A stretch of DNA of 64,000 nucleotides, from contig JADFHF010000003.1 of the NCBI GenBank assembly GCA_022567305.1, forward strand, positions 96,981-160,980, read 5' to 3'. The position numbers and the translations under genes were made by a program. The DNA comes from Bacteroidota bacterium. Its GTDB lineage: Bacteria; Bacteroidota; Rhodothermia; Rhodothermales; UBA10348. The notes under the pieces were generated by a model. The model worked only from the letters and a program-made list of their open reading frames with translations, made no database searches and was not told where the DNA came from. Position 1 is the stretch's first letter. Every line of letters begins with the position of its first letter. Shown here piece after piece: positions 16,337 through 25,043 of this stretch.

Positions 16337-16885
16337 TTAAGTTTCGATGGTTACATACTCGGAATGATTCTCAAGAGCATACCGAAGGCAATCCTGCCGA
16401 TGTTCCGGATGCAAAATAACACCTATTCGGAGAAGACCGAATCTCGCAGCCAGTCTTTGAGCGAGGTAGTTGTCCAGGTGCACAAATGCCACGATCGTCG
16501 ATACAGACATTTCTTTGAATGCATATCGGATCAGCACGTTCATGGCCTCCTGCGCAAAGCCCATCTTCCAATATTTCGGGACGAGGGAACCGTAGCACTC
16601 GATCTCACCTTGTGATTCCAGTCGGGACAGACCACATGATCCGACAAATTCGTTGGTCTTTCTGTCTGCGATACACAAGGCAACGACGGGATCCTCGGAG
16701 AAATATGATCCGATCACCCCGTAAAACAACTGTTTTGCACCGGATTCGGTTTTTTGCTCATTCGTAAATGTCAGAAACTGCGTTGCCTCCGGATGGGTCA
16801 TGAAACGAATAAATCCTTCTTGGTCGCCATTCTGAAATGGTCTGACGATCAGGCGTTCTGAGAAAAGGGGGCCGGGTAGTTTCAT
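16337..16885 (-). CDS. GNAT family N-acetyltransferase (RimJ/RimL type)
   Basis: It has 182 residues, normal for this group. The N-terminal RLIVRPFQNGD is the usual RimJ/L opening; the acetyl-CoA site is represented by GSLVPKYWKMGFAQEAMNVLIRYAF, a variant of the Q/RxxGxG/A motif, followed by HLDNYLAQRLAARFG, the typical asparagine-containing helix. It acetylates a protein N-terminus or a small amine; the substrate is unknown. It lies upstream of the 63-residue membrane protein gene. Confidence 0.9.
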   Translation of the reverse strand: MKLPGPLFSERLIVRPFQNGDQEGFIRFMTHPEATQFLTFTNEQKTESGAKQLFYGVIGSYFSEDPVVALCIADRKTNEFVGSCGLSRLESQGEIECYGSLVPKYWKMGFAQEAMNVLIRYAFKEMSVSTIVAFVHLDNYLAQRLAARFGLLRIGVILHPEHRQDCLRYALENHSEYVTIET

Positions 16886-16922
16886 CTATACAGCAGTGCT
16901 TTCGACGTTTGAAACTTGCGTC

Positions 16923-18137
16923 CTACTCAATCAGTCGATTGTACTTGCGAAGTATGTCTCTGAGACGATCATGTGGGATGGCAAAGGATGTGTTTCCATC
17001 CACACCTATTGTGGTTTCGGCAGCAACCATGGCATTCAGGATCGCTTCCTCTGTTGCTTCGATGGTTGCATTGAAAAGAGGTCCGATCCGGTCATTCGGT
17101 ATCATTGCGAGTTCTTGAATACCACGTCGGGTGTGGGCGCCTTCATTGGCCGTGGAAAATGCGATAAAGATGTCCCCAGATCCGTTCGTGCCCTGGCCGC
17201 CCATCCTTCCGATGCCGAGCGGGATTCTACGTGCCAGTCTTTTTAGCTGATGAGGAAGAAGGGGGGCATCCGTGGCGATCACCACGATGATAGAGCCCCG
17301 TGCGTCATTCGATTGATCGGTCGGATTAAAAATGTATCGGAGATCTGTAATCTCTCTGCCAACCGGAACACCGGCGATCCTGAGTTGATCGCGCCCACCA
17401 TAGTTCGCCTGTACGAGTGCACCGACTGTGTATGTACTCCCGTCGACCTGGAGGACCCTCGATGACGTACCGGTTCCGCATTTGAAACCGTGACAGTTCA
17501 TCCCGGTCCCCCCACCAACGACTCCTTCGACAACAGGTCCTGATTGTGCAGAGTCCAGAGCCTCCAACACATGTTCTTCCTTCACATGTTGTCCGACGAT
17601 GTCATTGAGCAATCCATCATACGTTTCAGCAACCAAAGGATAGGTGTACCAGAATCGCTCACCGTCGAACCAGTGCTTTGCGAGCCATGCGATGGTGGCA
17701 TCTCTCACGACCCCGACACTGAACGTGTTGGTGATCAGTATGGGCGTCTCCAGAAATCCAGATTCTTCGACCCACGTCGTCCCCGTCATCTCCCCATTGC
17801 CGTTCAGTGTATACCAGCCTGCGAAGACAGGATCGCTGTTCATACCACGGGGCAGAATCGCTGTGACGCCCGTTCGAGCAGGGCCTTCGCCGACAACCAA
17901 GGGTCCTTCCCCGTGAATGATCGTCGAGAAACCAACGGTAATCCCCGGGACATCCGTTATGGCGTTGTAAGCGCCCGGGGTGCCGTCGAGAGGAATGCCG
18001 AGATCTCTTGCTCTCGGTTTGTCTTGCGCATTGGCTGAAATGGCGCGGTTTCCAAGAAGAACGAAAGCGAACAGCACGATCGCACCCAGGATCTGTGCCG
18101 GTCGTGGACTAGATTGGGTGAGCTGAATTCTTAACAT
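16923..18137 (-). CDS. Secreted P1 family (S58, DmpA-like) self-processing aminopeptidase
   Basis: It has 404 residues with a signal peptide ending near ANAQ. The body matches the P1/DmpA family: RARDLGIPLDGTPGAYNAITDVPGITVGF near the N-terminus, then VVGGGTGMNCHGFKCGTGTSSRV, which includes the autoprocessing site where the new N-terminal Ser/Thr becomes the nucleophile, and later GRMGGQGTNGSGDIFIAFSTAN. Family members release N-terminal D- or L-residues, or beta-peptides. Four evenly spaced TGCTCC elements lie 87-154 bp upstream of the start. Confidence 0.93.
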   Translation of the reverse strand: MLRIQLTQSSPRPAQILGAIVLFAFVLLGNRAISANAQDKPRARDLGIPLDGTPGAYNAITDVPGITVGFSTIIHGEGPLVVGEGPARTGVTAILPRGMNSDPVFAGWYTLNGNGEMTGTTWVEESGFLETPILITNTFSVGVVRDATIAWLAKHWFDGERFWYTYPLVAETYDGLLNDIVGQHVKEEHVLEALDSAQSGPVVEGVVGGGTGMNCHGFKCGTGTSSRVLQVDGSTYTVGALVQANYGGRDQLRIAGVPVGREITDLRYIFNPTDQSNDARGSIIVVIATDAPLLPHQLKRLARRIPLGIGRMGGQGTNGSGDIFIAFSTANEGAHTRRGIQELAMIPNDRIGPLFNATIEATEEAILNAMVAAETTIGVDGNTSFAIPHDRLRDILRKYNRLIE

Positions 18138-18223
18138 GGTGGGTCACCAGATAAAGTTCTTGTTACAGCGTAAGGAGTTCTATTCAAATAGTGTACTCCG
18201 AATACTCTCAGATCGTGTATGCG

Positions 18224-18291
18224 TGCTCCCATGCCACGTATTCGTGCTCCTACACTAAGTAACCATGCTCCCTTGGACAAGATCGTGCTCC
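18224..18291. repeat. Four TGCTCC elements at 21/21/20-bp spacing
   Basis: TGCTCC begins at 18224, 18245, 18266 and 18286, three of the four preceded by CG; a related TACTCC lies at 18194. The spacing is two helical turns, so all copies face one side of the DNA. The array lies in the 183-bp gap upstream of the P1 peptidase gene and downstream of the carbonic anhydrase gene. It could be an iterated regulator-binding site or a degenerate minisatellite. Confidence 0.5.
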
Positions 18292-18320
18292 GTAAATATC
18301 TGTATCACCTTGCGGCTTAT

Positions 18321-19109
18321 TTACTGCTGAACAACGACTCTTCCATTCAGAGGTTGGAGGGGGCGAATATTTTCTCCAAGTACATTTTCGAAAAACTGAA
18401 GCTGATTGGTTGACAGTTCAATCGATTGCCGGAGCACGACCCATGTTACGCTCTCCGTGCAGGGGGGCTCTGAGAGGGATCCGTCATACCGAAAATAGTC
18501 TCCAGATTCAGGAAGAAAGTCGCGTGCCCTTACAAACGTGGACGGATCATCAAAAGTCTCGTTGTCCACGATGGGCATGTTCGCCAGGATGATCGGTAAA
18601 TCTTTGTGCTCCGTGCCTTCGGTAATCCAGACCGCAACGACGGCAAAATTCCCTGCTGCACTTTCGTGGACGAAGTGGATTTCCCCGTCAAACGGATTAC
18701 CTTGATAGTAGTGCTCGCTCGATACATGAATGTGAAACGACTTAAGTTCAAACGCAACTCCTGAATCAACGATCGAACTTCCAGGGTTATATAGGACATG
18801 TATGTTGCGGCCGTCGTTTATCATTTTTAATGTGGACGCCCCCCAGTTAAATTGCCATGCCGGAGCATCATCGATCCGATCGTCAAGAATATCGATGGGC
18901 GACTGCTGTGTCCCCGAGCCACAAAGCGCGAAATCTACCGACAACGAGGCCCAATTACTCGGTCCAAGGCTTCCCGAGCCATAATCCCACAGCAACCCAA
19001 CAGGGTCGTCTGTGTCGTCCGAACTTGAGCTGGAACAAGCACCGAGTATGATACAGATCGATACGAACAGTATAAATACGAGCACCCGTTTATTCGAGAA
19101 AAAAAACAT
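18321..19109 (-). CDS. Alpha-type carbonic anhydrase, lipoprotein
   Basis: I use the ATG at 19109; a GTG at 19148 would add 13 charged residues before the signal. The lipoprotein signal ends in the lipobox IILGAC, followed by a Ser/Asp-rich tether. The catalytic domain has the alpha-class features: WDYGSGSLGPSNW near the start, QQSPIDI, the zinc ligands in FHIHVSSEHYY and EIHFVH, and SLSEPPCTESVTWVVL near the C-terminus. It interconverts CO2 and bicarbonate at the cell envelope. Two Cys (ALCGSGTQQSP and PPCTE) probably form the usual disulfide. Confidence 0.95.
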   Translation of the reverse strand: MFFFSNKRVLVFILFVSICIILGACSSSSSDDTDDPVGLLWDYGSGSLGPSNWASLSVDFALCGSGTQQSPIDILDDRIDDAPAWQFNWGASTLKMINDGRNIHVLYNPGSSIVDSGVAFELKSFHIHVSSEHYYQGNPFDGEIHFVHESAAGNFAVVAVWITEGTEHKDLPIILANMPIVDNETFDDPSTFVRARDFLPESGDYFRYDGSLSEPPCTESVTWVVLRQSIELSTNQLQFFENVLGENIRPLQPLNGRVVVQQ

Positions 19110-19205
19110 ATTAATAAGTGTCAGGCGTTTAAGGATTTCGTCAGTCACGAACTCGCGCTCGAGAGATCATAAATAAATGCGGGATATATAAGTTCAGGAA
19201 AAATC

Positions 19206-19703
19206 CTACCCTTCATTCTCAAGTTCGCGAATTCTGGCAACGAATTCTCTCGCAAGTTGATTCGGAACCGGAATGGTGAGGTTATACTGAGAAATGGTCC
19301 ACTCGCCGTTTTCTTTGACAAGAACACCGGTCCCTCTGGTCACTCCCAAATTTTCGTTGTCAAGCAATTCGTCAAACCACGCCGTCGTACCGCTCTCAGA
19401 GATATAGATGTTTCGCGAGGTCATGTGATAGGTCCAACCTCGACCCGTGTCGAAACGCGATTTGGTGTATTCCCTGAACTCGGCAATGGGCCAACGCTCG
19501 GTGGCATCCGTACCCAGAAAGACTGCGTCGTCATGGTAGAGCGCGAAATACTGCTCATAATTCGCCTCTGAGGCAAGCCGATGCAATTCATCCAACTGGT
19601 GATTTATTGCGGCTTCGTCACCTCGGAGAGCCTGCGCGTTTACATACGTGATCGTTCCCAAAAAGAGAGCAATGCACAACAAGATGCGAAGTGAATGTTT
19701 CAT
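19206..19703 (-). CDS. Secreted NTF2-like (DUF4440/SnoaL-type) protein
   Basis: It has 165 residues with a signal peptide (ending YVNAQ). The mature part has the cone-shaped NTF2-like pattern: DEAAINHQLDELHRLASEANYEQYFALYHDDAVFLGTDATERW, an early helix and a strand with the conserved DDAVFLG, then EFREYTKSRF and a C-terminal curved sheet ending WTISQYNLTIPVPN. The family includes enzymes and binding proteins; no catalytic residue stands out. It lies 9 bp downstream of the DUF1326 gene on the same strand. Confidence 0.85.
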   Translation of the reverse strand: MKHSLRILLCIALFLGTITYVNAQALRGDEAAINHQLDELHRLASEANYEQYFALYHDDAVFLGTDATERWPIAEFREYTKSRFDTGRGWTYHMTSRNIYISESGTTAWFDELLDNENLGVTRGTGVLVKENGEWTISQYNLTIPVPNQLAREFVARIRELENEG

Positions 19704-19712
19704 GAGAGGATT

Positions 19713-20372
19713 CTATGAGTTCATCTGCGGATAAATGGACTCTTTGACCATTCCGTACGGTCCGTAGGTCACGAAGGTGAGAAAACCGTAACGATCGGAA
19801 TGTGATTGACTGATGCGGCCTTCGCTCGTAAATGTCGCACTCGCCATTTCCGCTTCACGAAACTCAAATCCGTCCGGAAGCTTGATGAGAGCGCGGTGAG
19901 ATGCACCCGTAACCGCATCTCGGACCGGTTCAAGCGAACAATTCAGTACGCTTTCGACCGACAAGGTCGCCGTCCGCTCTTTAAGATCGAATTCGAAGTT
20001 GACCGGAGCGATGATTGGATCGAACCCCTCATCAATCGTCGACCCATTAATATTGAATCCTGTCTGCGGTTCTTGCTCTTTCCCAGACAAAATGGAAAAG
20101 AGAGCATCTCTCTGGGCGTCCGTGACTCGATCATCAATGACGACCTGGGTTCGGCCTCCTCCTTCATGCACCGGCCCGGGCCATGAATACACACCGGCAA
20201 TGCGGAGACCGTCCAATCGGGTTTCGCCGAAATATCCGTCCACGATGTCCAACGCTTCAACTCCCTCGCATGGTACTCGAGTCGGTGGAGGATTGAATTC
20301 GCACGGACAACCATGATCGCAGCTGCAGGTCGCAATTCGCCTGCACGAGATCTGCTGGTCCACGTAACTCAT
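19713..20372 (-). CDS. DUF1326 domain protein
   Basis: It has 219 residues with the family's N-terminal cysteine cluster CSCDHGCPCEFNPPPTR, followed by GVEALDIVDGYFGETRLDGLRIAGVYSWPGPVHEGGGRTQVVIDD, a conserved stretch of DUF1326. The cysteines could bind a metal, but no function is established for the family. It has no signal peptide, so it is cytoplasmic. The gene lies 9 bp upstream of the secreted NTF2-like gene. Confidence 0.9.
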   Translation of the reverse strand: MSYVDQQISCRRIATCSCDHGCPCEFNPPPTRVPCEGVEALDIVDGYFGETRLDGLRIAGVYSWPGPVHEGGGRTQVVIDDRVTDAQRDALFSILSGKEQEPQTGFNINGSTIDEGFDPIIAPVNFEFDLKERTATLSVESVLNCSLEPVRDAVTGASHRALIKLPDGFEFREAEMASATFTSEGRISQSHSDRYGFLTFVTYGPYGMVKESIYPQMNS

Positions 20373-20462
20373 CTAATGATAAGACTTTCGTTCACGGTGT
20401 CTCGAAAATCGAGAAACGTAATATCGTCGCAAATAAAGGGATTACCAACCCAATTTGGACGA

Positions 20463-20495
20463 TCCTTCTGTACCGGAAAACGTTGTACAGAAGGA
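20463..20495 (-). terminator. Hairpin downstream of the DUF5916 gene
   Basis: TCCTTCTGTAC at 20463-20473 and GTACAGAAGGA at 20485-20495 form an 11-bp perfect stem with an 11-nt loop, 24 bp past the stop codon of the DUF5916 gene. There is no T-tract, so it may end transcription weakly or protect the 3' end of the message. Confidence 0.6.
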
Positions 20496-20518
20496 AGGTT
20501 TCACCTGGATCGAACCGC

Positions 20519-22777
20519 CTATTCGAACACGTCGAACAGATGCGTGTATTTGACCGTCAGGCCCTTGTTGAGCACCGGGCCAGGCCATCCATCGATCATA
20601 TTGGTCTGATTGTAGACGACGAAGAGTCCTGTATTGGCGGCTCTTAGCCAGCCGAACCGAACGTTCGCGGACCAGATGTCATCGCTGTCGTTGTATTGGC
20701 CTAGCAGCTGGACGAAGATGCGCGTAGAGAACGAATAATTAACACGGACGCGAAATAGATTCGTCGTAAACGCTCCACCGGGGATGTTAACGTCGTTGTG
20801 GCTGAGACTGAATTCGGTCGACAGTGCCTCGTCGTATCTGACTTTCAGCGACGGTGACACAGAAACCTTATCCCCACCAAAAAAACCGCCGATCGTGGTC
20901 CGTACACTTAGGTTTATCGGATCGCTCTGATCCGTCTGGGCAACGATTTGAATTTCGGTGTGATCGTACGTATCTGCCGGGACCACAACGCCATCTGAAA
21001 TTTCGAACTCTTCTCTAACTCCCTCGCGCCTGAGATTATACCCGGTGTGGATCTCCCAGGCATTCTTAAACTCCCAATGGGTATCGATATGCACGTAACC
21101 TGTTTCCTGGAAGGCATCATCACGGCCCCAGTACCCCCACATGTTGGTGTGTGGCCGGATCTCTTGCAGTGAAAGAAAATTCTCAGGACGGAAGCGCGAG
21201 AAAATCGAGAGCGATGCCTTGCGATAATTGCTTCTCCGTAGAAAACCAATCTCTGGATTAAAATTACTCGCTACCTCTGTATATCCACCCGAGAGCGTGA
21301 CAGTTTCTGTTGAATAGGATCCATCTGCCCTGAAGGCAAATTCGTTGTCACCAATATCGGGAGAGGAGGACTGGGCGAAAAATCCCTTGACGTGACCGTT
21401 TTCTCCAACACCCAGCTGGCCATCCACTGCGAAAAGACGATTGTAGTCATTCTCGTCAGCGAAGCTGCCCGTTCCCTGGCGGTTCGTGAACAGCACACCA
21501 AGGGACGATCTGTTCGGAAACTCCTTGACGACGCGGGCGACACCGAAGTTGTTCGCCTGAAGCTCGTCGCCTACGGATTCGGTCTGCATCTCAAGTAGGC
21601 CTACTTTAAAATCGCCAACTTGACCGGAGAGACGACCGCCTCCGACGATAGGCACGGATCCACCGTTCTCGTCGATACCTATTCGACGGCTGAAAAAGAG
21701 TTCAACTTCGCCTCTCTCGCCAACAGAGAAGAGTCCGGCATTTTCTAAGAAAAACGGACGTTTTTCCGGAAAGAATAGCGAGAATCGATCGAGATTAACC
21801 TGCTGCTCGTCAACTTCTACCTGTGCGAAATCCGTATTGTATGTGGCATCCAGTGTCAGACTCGACGTTAAGCTGTACTTCACGTCAATTCCAAACTCGC
21901 CGGTGTTCTCAAGTTTTGAATCTTCAATCTCATAGTCCCGCTGGGTGCTCGATAGTGCGTACGGCATGACTTTAAGGTTTCGGGACTTGGGCACCCGAAT
22001 ACCGTTAATTTCACCCGCGAGGGAAACTCGTGTCAGGTTGTATTGCCGCGGAAGCTGAGCCCAAAATGACTTTTCGTTTCTTCTTCGAATATTTCGTTGA
22101 AAGTTGATTCCCCAAGTCTGAACGTCACTGCTTGGAAAACGGAGCGTGCGAAAAGGGATTGCAAATTCAACACTCCAACCAGACTCGTTGATCACCGTTG
22201 CCACTTCCCAGGAGCCATCCCAGTTGAGATTGAGACCGCCTCCGGATCCGCGTCGTTGCCTCCCCCCGCCAAAACTTCCACCGCCTCCGCCGAACCCACC
22301 TTGTCCGGCATTCGTGACCTGGGCGTCGTATTCGATACCGGCTGGATTCGTACCGAATACGAAACCGTTCTGGCTGTCACGAAATGTGTCGAGAATAAAC
22401 CGAAAACTGTCTGTATCGTCGAGTGATGCGTCCCTTCGACTGTCAGAGACGATGATGGCCTCCGGGTTTCGATCAAAAAGAATGGCCGAGACGTAAAAAA
22501 TGTCCTCTGTGTAGGCAATGCGTATCTCCGTTCGCTCGGAAGCCGGCTCGCCGTCGTTCGGGGCCTGCTGCCAAAAGGTGGATACGGCCCGAACATTATG
22601 CCACGCCGGATCACCGGATACGATCCCATCCAGGACCGGGGCTTCCGATAGCGGCACCGCCGACATGACTGGACGTTCAGAATCGTCAAATTGGATTTGA
22701 CGACCGAAAGAGGAAACTAAGAATAGATGCGTTACCGCAAATACAGACGCAGTTTGTGCGAACACTTTAAAGATCAT
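20519..22777 (-). CDS. DUF5916 outer-membrane protein with N-terminal CBM9-like domain
   Basis: The protein has 752 residues. After a signal peptide (ending FGRQ), residues 35-235 form a CBM9-like domain (SEAPVLDGIVSGDPAWHNV, RTEIRIAYTEDIFYVSAILFDRNPE, DDTDSFRFILDTFRDSQNGFVFGTNPAG) broken by a Gly-rich insert, GGFGGGGGSFGGGRQRRGSG. The rest is DUF5916, a beta-barrel-like region with FRRNIRRR-type and FFPEKRPFFLENAGLF sequences and alternating strands to an aromatic C-terminus (HLFDVFE). The family is found in the outer membrane of Bacteroidota and is thought to help take up or bind carbohydrates. No partner gene lies next to it. Confidence 0.9.
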   Translation of the reverse strand: MIFKVFAQTASVFAVTHLFLVSSFGRQIQFDDSERPVMSAVPLSEAPVLDGIVSGDPAWHNVRAVSTFWQQAPNDGEPASERTEIRIAYTEDIFYVSAILFDRNPEAIIVSDSRRDASLDDTDSFRFILDTFRDSQNGFVFGTNPAGIEYDAQVTNAGQGGFGGGGGSFGGGRQRRGSGGGLNLNWDGSWEVATVINESGWSVEFAIPFRTLRFPSSDVQTWGINFQRNIRRRNEKSFWAQLPRQYNLTRVSLAGEINGIRVPKSRNLKVMPYALSSTQRDYEIEDSKLENTGEFGIDVKYSLTSSLTLDATYNTDFAQVEVDEQQVNLDRFSLFFPEKRPFFLENAGLFSVGERGEVELFFSRRIGIDENGGSVPIVGGGRLSGQVGDFKVGLLEMQTESVGDELQANNFGVARVVKEFPNRSSLGVLFTNRQGTGSFADENDYNRLFAVDGQLGVGENGHVKGFFAQSSSPDIGDNEFAFRADGSYSTETVTLSGGYTEVASNFNPEIGFLRRSNYRKASLSIFSRFRPENFLSLQEIRPHTNMWGYWGRDDAFQETGYVHIDTHWEFKNAWEIHTGYNLRREGVREEFEISDGVVVPADTYDHTEIQIVAQTDQSDPINLSVRTTIGGFFGGDKVSVSPSLKVRYDEALSTEFSLSHNDVNIPGGAFTTNLFRVRVNYSFSTRIFVQLLGQYNDSDDIWSANVRFGWLRAANTGLFVVYNQTNMIDGWPGPVLNKGLTVKYTHLFDVFE

Positions 22778-22980
22778 GTGAGCCTGCTTTGAACAATGAG
22801 AGCGAGAAATATACGCCCCAAGCCAACCTCGAATGGCTGGAAGTCCCCCAAATGGTTGCCACTGCCGACCGAACTGACGGGAACGGTCCTGTCGCGACAG
22901 CTTCTGGTCAATCCAGCAACTAGTTTCCTGGGCATACGTATGGCGACATTCCGATCACACTGAATGTTTTCGTCGATTTC

Positions 22981-23778
22981 ATGCGTTCCCAAATTCAAAC
23001 AGCCACTCTGGCCTCCGCTTTCGCGGCGTTCATAGGCATCTTCCCCGCCACGCAATCCGCCTCCGCGCAATCCACGTCTGGGCCCTCGGGTACGCTGACC
23101 GACAATCAGATCATTACGAGTGATGTACTCGGGTACGATCTGCAGTACCGGGTGTATTTGCCGAGTGGGCATCTTGCGATGCACGACCTTCCGGTCATTT
23201 ACGTGACGGACGGGCAGTGGTATATCGGCCAGGGGGAGATGCCGGCTCTTCTGGATCGATTGATCGAGAGCAATGAAATCGAGCCCGTAATTGCCGTATT
23301 CGTTGACAATCGGGATCCACACAACCTCTCGAATAACCGAAGAAACAGCCAGTTCATGTGCAATACGGAGTACGTCAGATTCTACTCCGACGAACTGATT
23401 CCGCACATAGACAGCGCATACCATACCGGGGCACATCGCACCGAGCGGGTGATTCTCGGCCTGTCGTTCGGCGGACTGAATTCGGTATGCTTCGGCATAC
23501 ATGGACACGATTCCTTTGCGGGTATAGCCATTCAGTCGCCGGCAATGCGACCCGTGCCTTCGGTCTACTCGAGCTACGAAGACTCAACAAAACTTCCCAT
23601 TAAAATATTTCTCAGCTCAGGGACATTTGGCGACAATGAAGACAGCACCAGACGTCTAAAGCGAATCCTCGAATCCAAAGGGTATGAGATGAAATATCTC
23701 GAAGTGCCTTTTGAGCATAACTGGGGAAACTGGAAGCCGCTTCTGGACGACGTTCTGTTGTACTTTTTCTCCAATTAG
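22981..23778 (+). CDS. Secreted esterase (esterase D-like alpha/beta hydrolase)
   Basis: It has 265 residues with a signal peptide (ending ASAQS). The fold has DLQYRVYLPSGHL and LPVIYVTDGQWYIGQGEMP at the start, the nucleophile elbow GLSFGG (catalytic Ser), and a C-terminal His in PFEHNWGNWKPLLDDVLLYFF. This is the putative esterase / IroE-like group, which cleaves small esters such as siderophore trilactones or acyl esters; the substrate is not known. It is divergent from the DUF5916 gene. Confidence 0.88.
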   Translation: MRSQIQTATLASAFAAFIGIFPATQSASAQSTSGPSGTLTDNQIITSDVLGYDLQYRVYLPSGHLAMHDLPVIYVTDGQWYIGQGEMPALLDRLIESNEIEPVIAVFVDNRDPHNLSNNRRNSQFMCNTEYVRFYSDELIPHIDSAYHTGAHRTERVILGLSFGGLNSVCFGIHGHDSFAGIAIQSPAMRPVPSVYSSYEDSTKLPIKIFLSSGTFGDNEDSTRRLKRILESKGYEMKYLEVPFEHNWGNWKPLLDDVLLYFFSN

Positions 23779-23812
23779 GCCATGTTTCGCTCGCCTGCTC
23801 CCCAACATGGCC
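23778..23812. terminator. Bidirectional terminator-like hairpin between convergent genes
   Basis: GGCCATGTT at 23778-23786 and AACATGGCC at 23804-23812 form a 9-bp GC-containing stem with a 17-nt loop, placed exactly between the stop of the esterase gene and the stop of the trans-sulfuration gene. The position fits a shared terminator; there is no strong T-tract. Confidence 0.55.
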
Positions 23813-23834
23813 CGAATCGCTTCTAATGGCCTTG

Positions 23835-25037
23835 TTAGAGCGAGTCCAGCGCCGCGCTCAAATCCTCTTGAAGGTCTTCGAGATCTTCGATTCCGACGGA
23901 ATACCGGACCAGGTTTTCAGGAATTCCCAACAGGGCGCGCTCTTCGGCTGTGGTCTCGCAGTGACTCGTCGTTTTGGGCGGACCCACGACCGTTTCGACT
24001 CCACCAAGATGCGCAGCAAGGTGGGCAAAACGGAGTTTCTCCAGGAAAGCGCCAACCACCTGTTCGCCTCCCTGAAGCGAGAAACTGAGGACGCCACCAA
24101 AACCACGCATTTGAGATACTGCCGTCTCGTGCCCGGGGTGAGTTTCAAGGCCGGGGTAGAAGACCTCGTCAACGCCTTCTTGCGACTGAAGGAATCGGGC
24201 CAGGGCCAATGCACTCGCATTCTGACGTTGGACTCGAAGTTCCAACGTTTTCAGTCCTCGAATGAGTAGGTACGCAGCCATAGGGCCCAGACTGGCCCCG
24301 TTTATTTCGCGAAACTGAAAGACCTGTTCAACCAGATCCGATCGACCGCATACAATGCCACCCATGGCATCGGAATGGCCCCCCAGAAACTTGGTCGCGC
24401 TGTGAATGACCAGGTCAGCACCCAAGGTCAACGGGTTCTGATTAATGGGTGTAGCCATCGTATTGTCAACGACAACGGGCGCGTTTTTTGTTTTTGCCGC
24501 TTTCGAAAGTCGAGCAATGTCGAGCACCTTGAGCGTTGGATTAGTGGGCGTTTCCAGGTAGAGCAGGTCGCATCCCTTCTCAATCTCGCGCTCGAACTCC
24601 TCGAAATCGGTCGTATCGCACATCACTACCTCGACACCAAATCGGGGTAGAAAGTCCAAGAATAGCTTACTGGTGCCACCGTAGGAGTCCTTTTGAGATA
24701 CAATTCGCTGCCCGGGGGAGAGCAGTGCGAAGAACGTGTTGCTGATCGCGGCCATCCCGGTAGCCGTACTGGTCGCAGACTCGGCGGCCTCGAGATGACG
24801 AACTTTTTCTTCAAAGACGGCCACTGTCGGGCTGGAATTTCTTCCATAGATATGACCCTCGGCCTCTCCTGCGAGGACAGCCGTCCATTCATCCAGGTTC
24901 TCATAGGCGTAGGCAACGCTATGAACGACCGGTGTCTGGGTGGCACGCTTAAATCCCTCCTCCGTCTCGCCCGCCCAGACGGCCGCCGTTCCGGCTCGCG
25001 ACTCGAAGTTCTTTTCTGGTCTCGTTTTTTTTGGCAT
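23835..25037 (-). CDS. Cys/Met metabolism PLP-dependent enzyme (cystathionine gamma-synthase/lyase family)
   Basis: It has 400 residues. The PLP lysine lies in HSATKFLGGHSDAMGG; YLETPTNPTLKVLDI, VVVDNTMATPINQNPL and GHIYGRNSSPTVAVFE are family motifs, and SHCETTAEERALLGIPENLVRYSVGIEDLEDL closes the domain. It could act as cystathionine gamma-synthase, gamma-lyase or O-acetylhomoserine sulfhydrylase; the sequence alone does not choose. It is cytoplasmic, and lies 6 bp downstream of the FdhF/YdeP molybdoenzyme gene, so the two are probably co-transcribed. Confidence 0.93.
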   Translation of the reverse strand: MPKKTRPEKNFESRAGTAAVWAGETEEGFKRATQTPVVHSVAYAYENLDEWTAVLAGEAEGHIYGRNSSPTVAVFEEKVRHLEAAESATSTATGMAAISNTFFALLSPGQRIVSQKDSYGGTSKLFLDFLPRFGVEVVMCDTTDFEEFEREIEKGCDLLYLETPTNPTLKVLDIARLSKAAKTKNAPVVVDNTMATPINQNPLTLGADLVIHSATKFLGGHSDAMGGIVCGRSDLVEQVFQFREINGASLGPMAAYLLIRGLKTLELRVQRQNASALALARFLQSQEGVDEVFYPGLETHPGHETAVSQMRGFGGVLSFSLQGGEQVVGAFLEKLRFAHLAAHLGGVETVVGPPKTTSHCETTAEERALLGIPENLVRYSVGIEDLEDLQEDLSAALDSL

Positions 25038-25043
25038 GCCGGT

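Noticed and set aside
22774..23508. A 244-codon minus-strand frame between the DUF5916 and esterase genes
   Set aside because: It lies mostly opposite the esterase gene, which has a signal peptide, nucleophile elbow and catalytic His. The minus frame has no domain.
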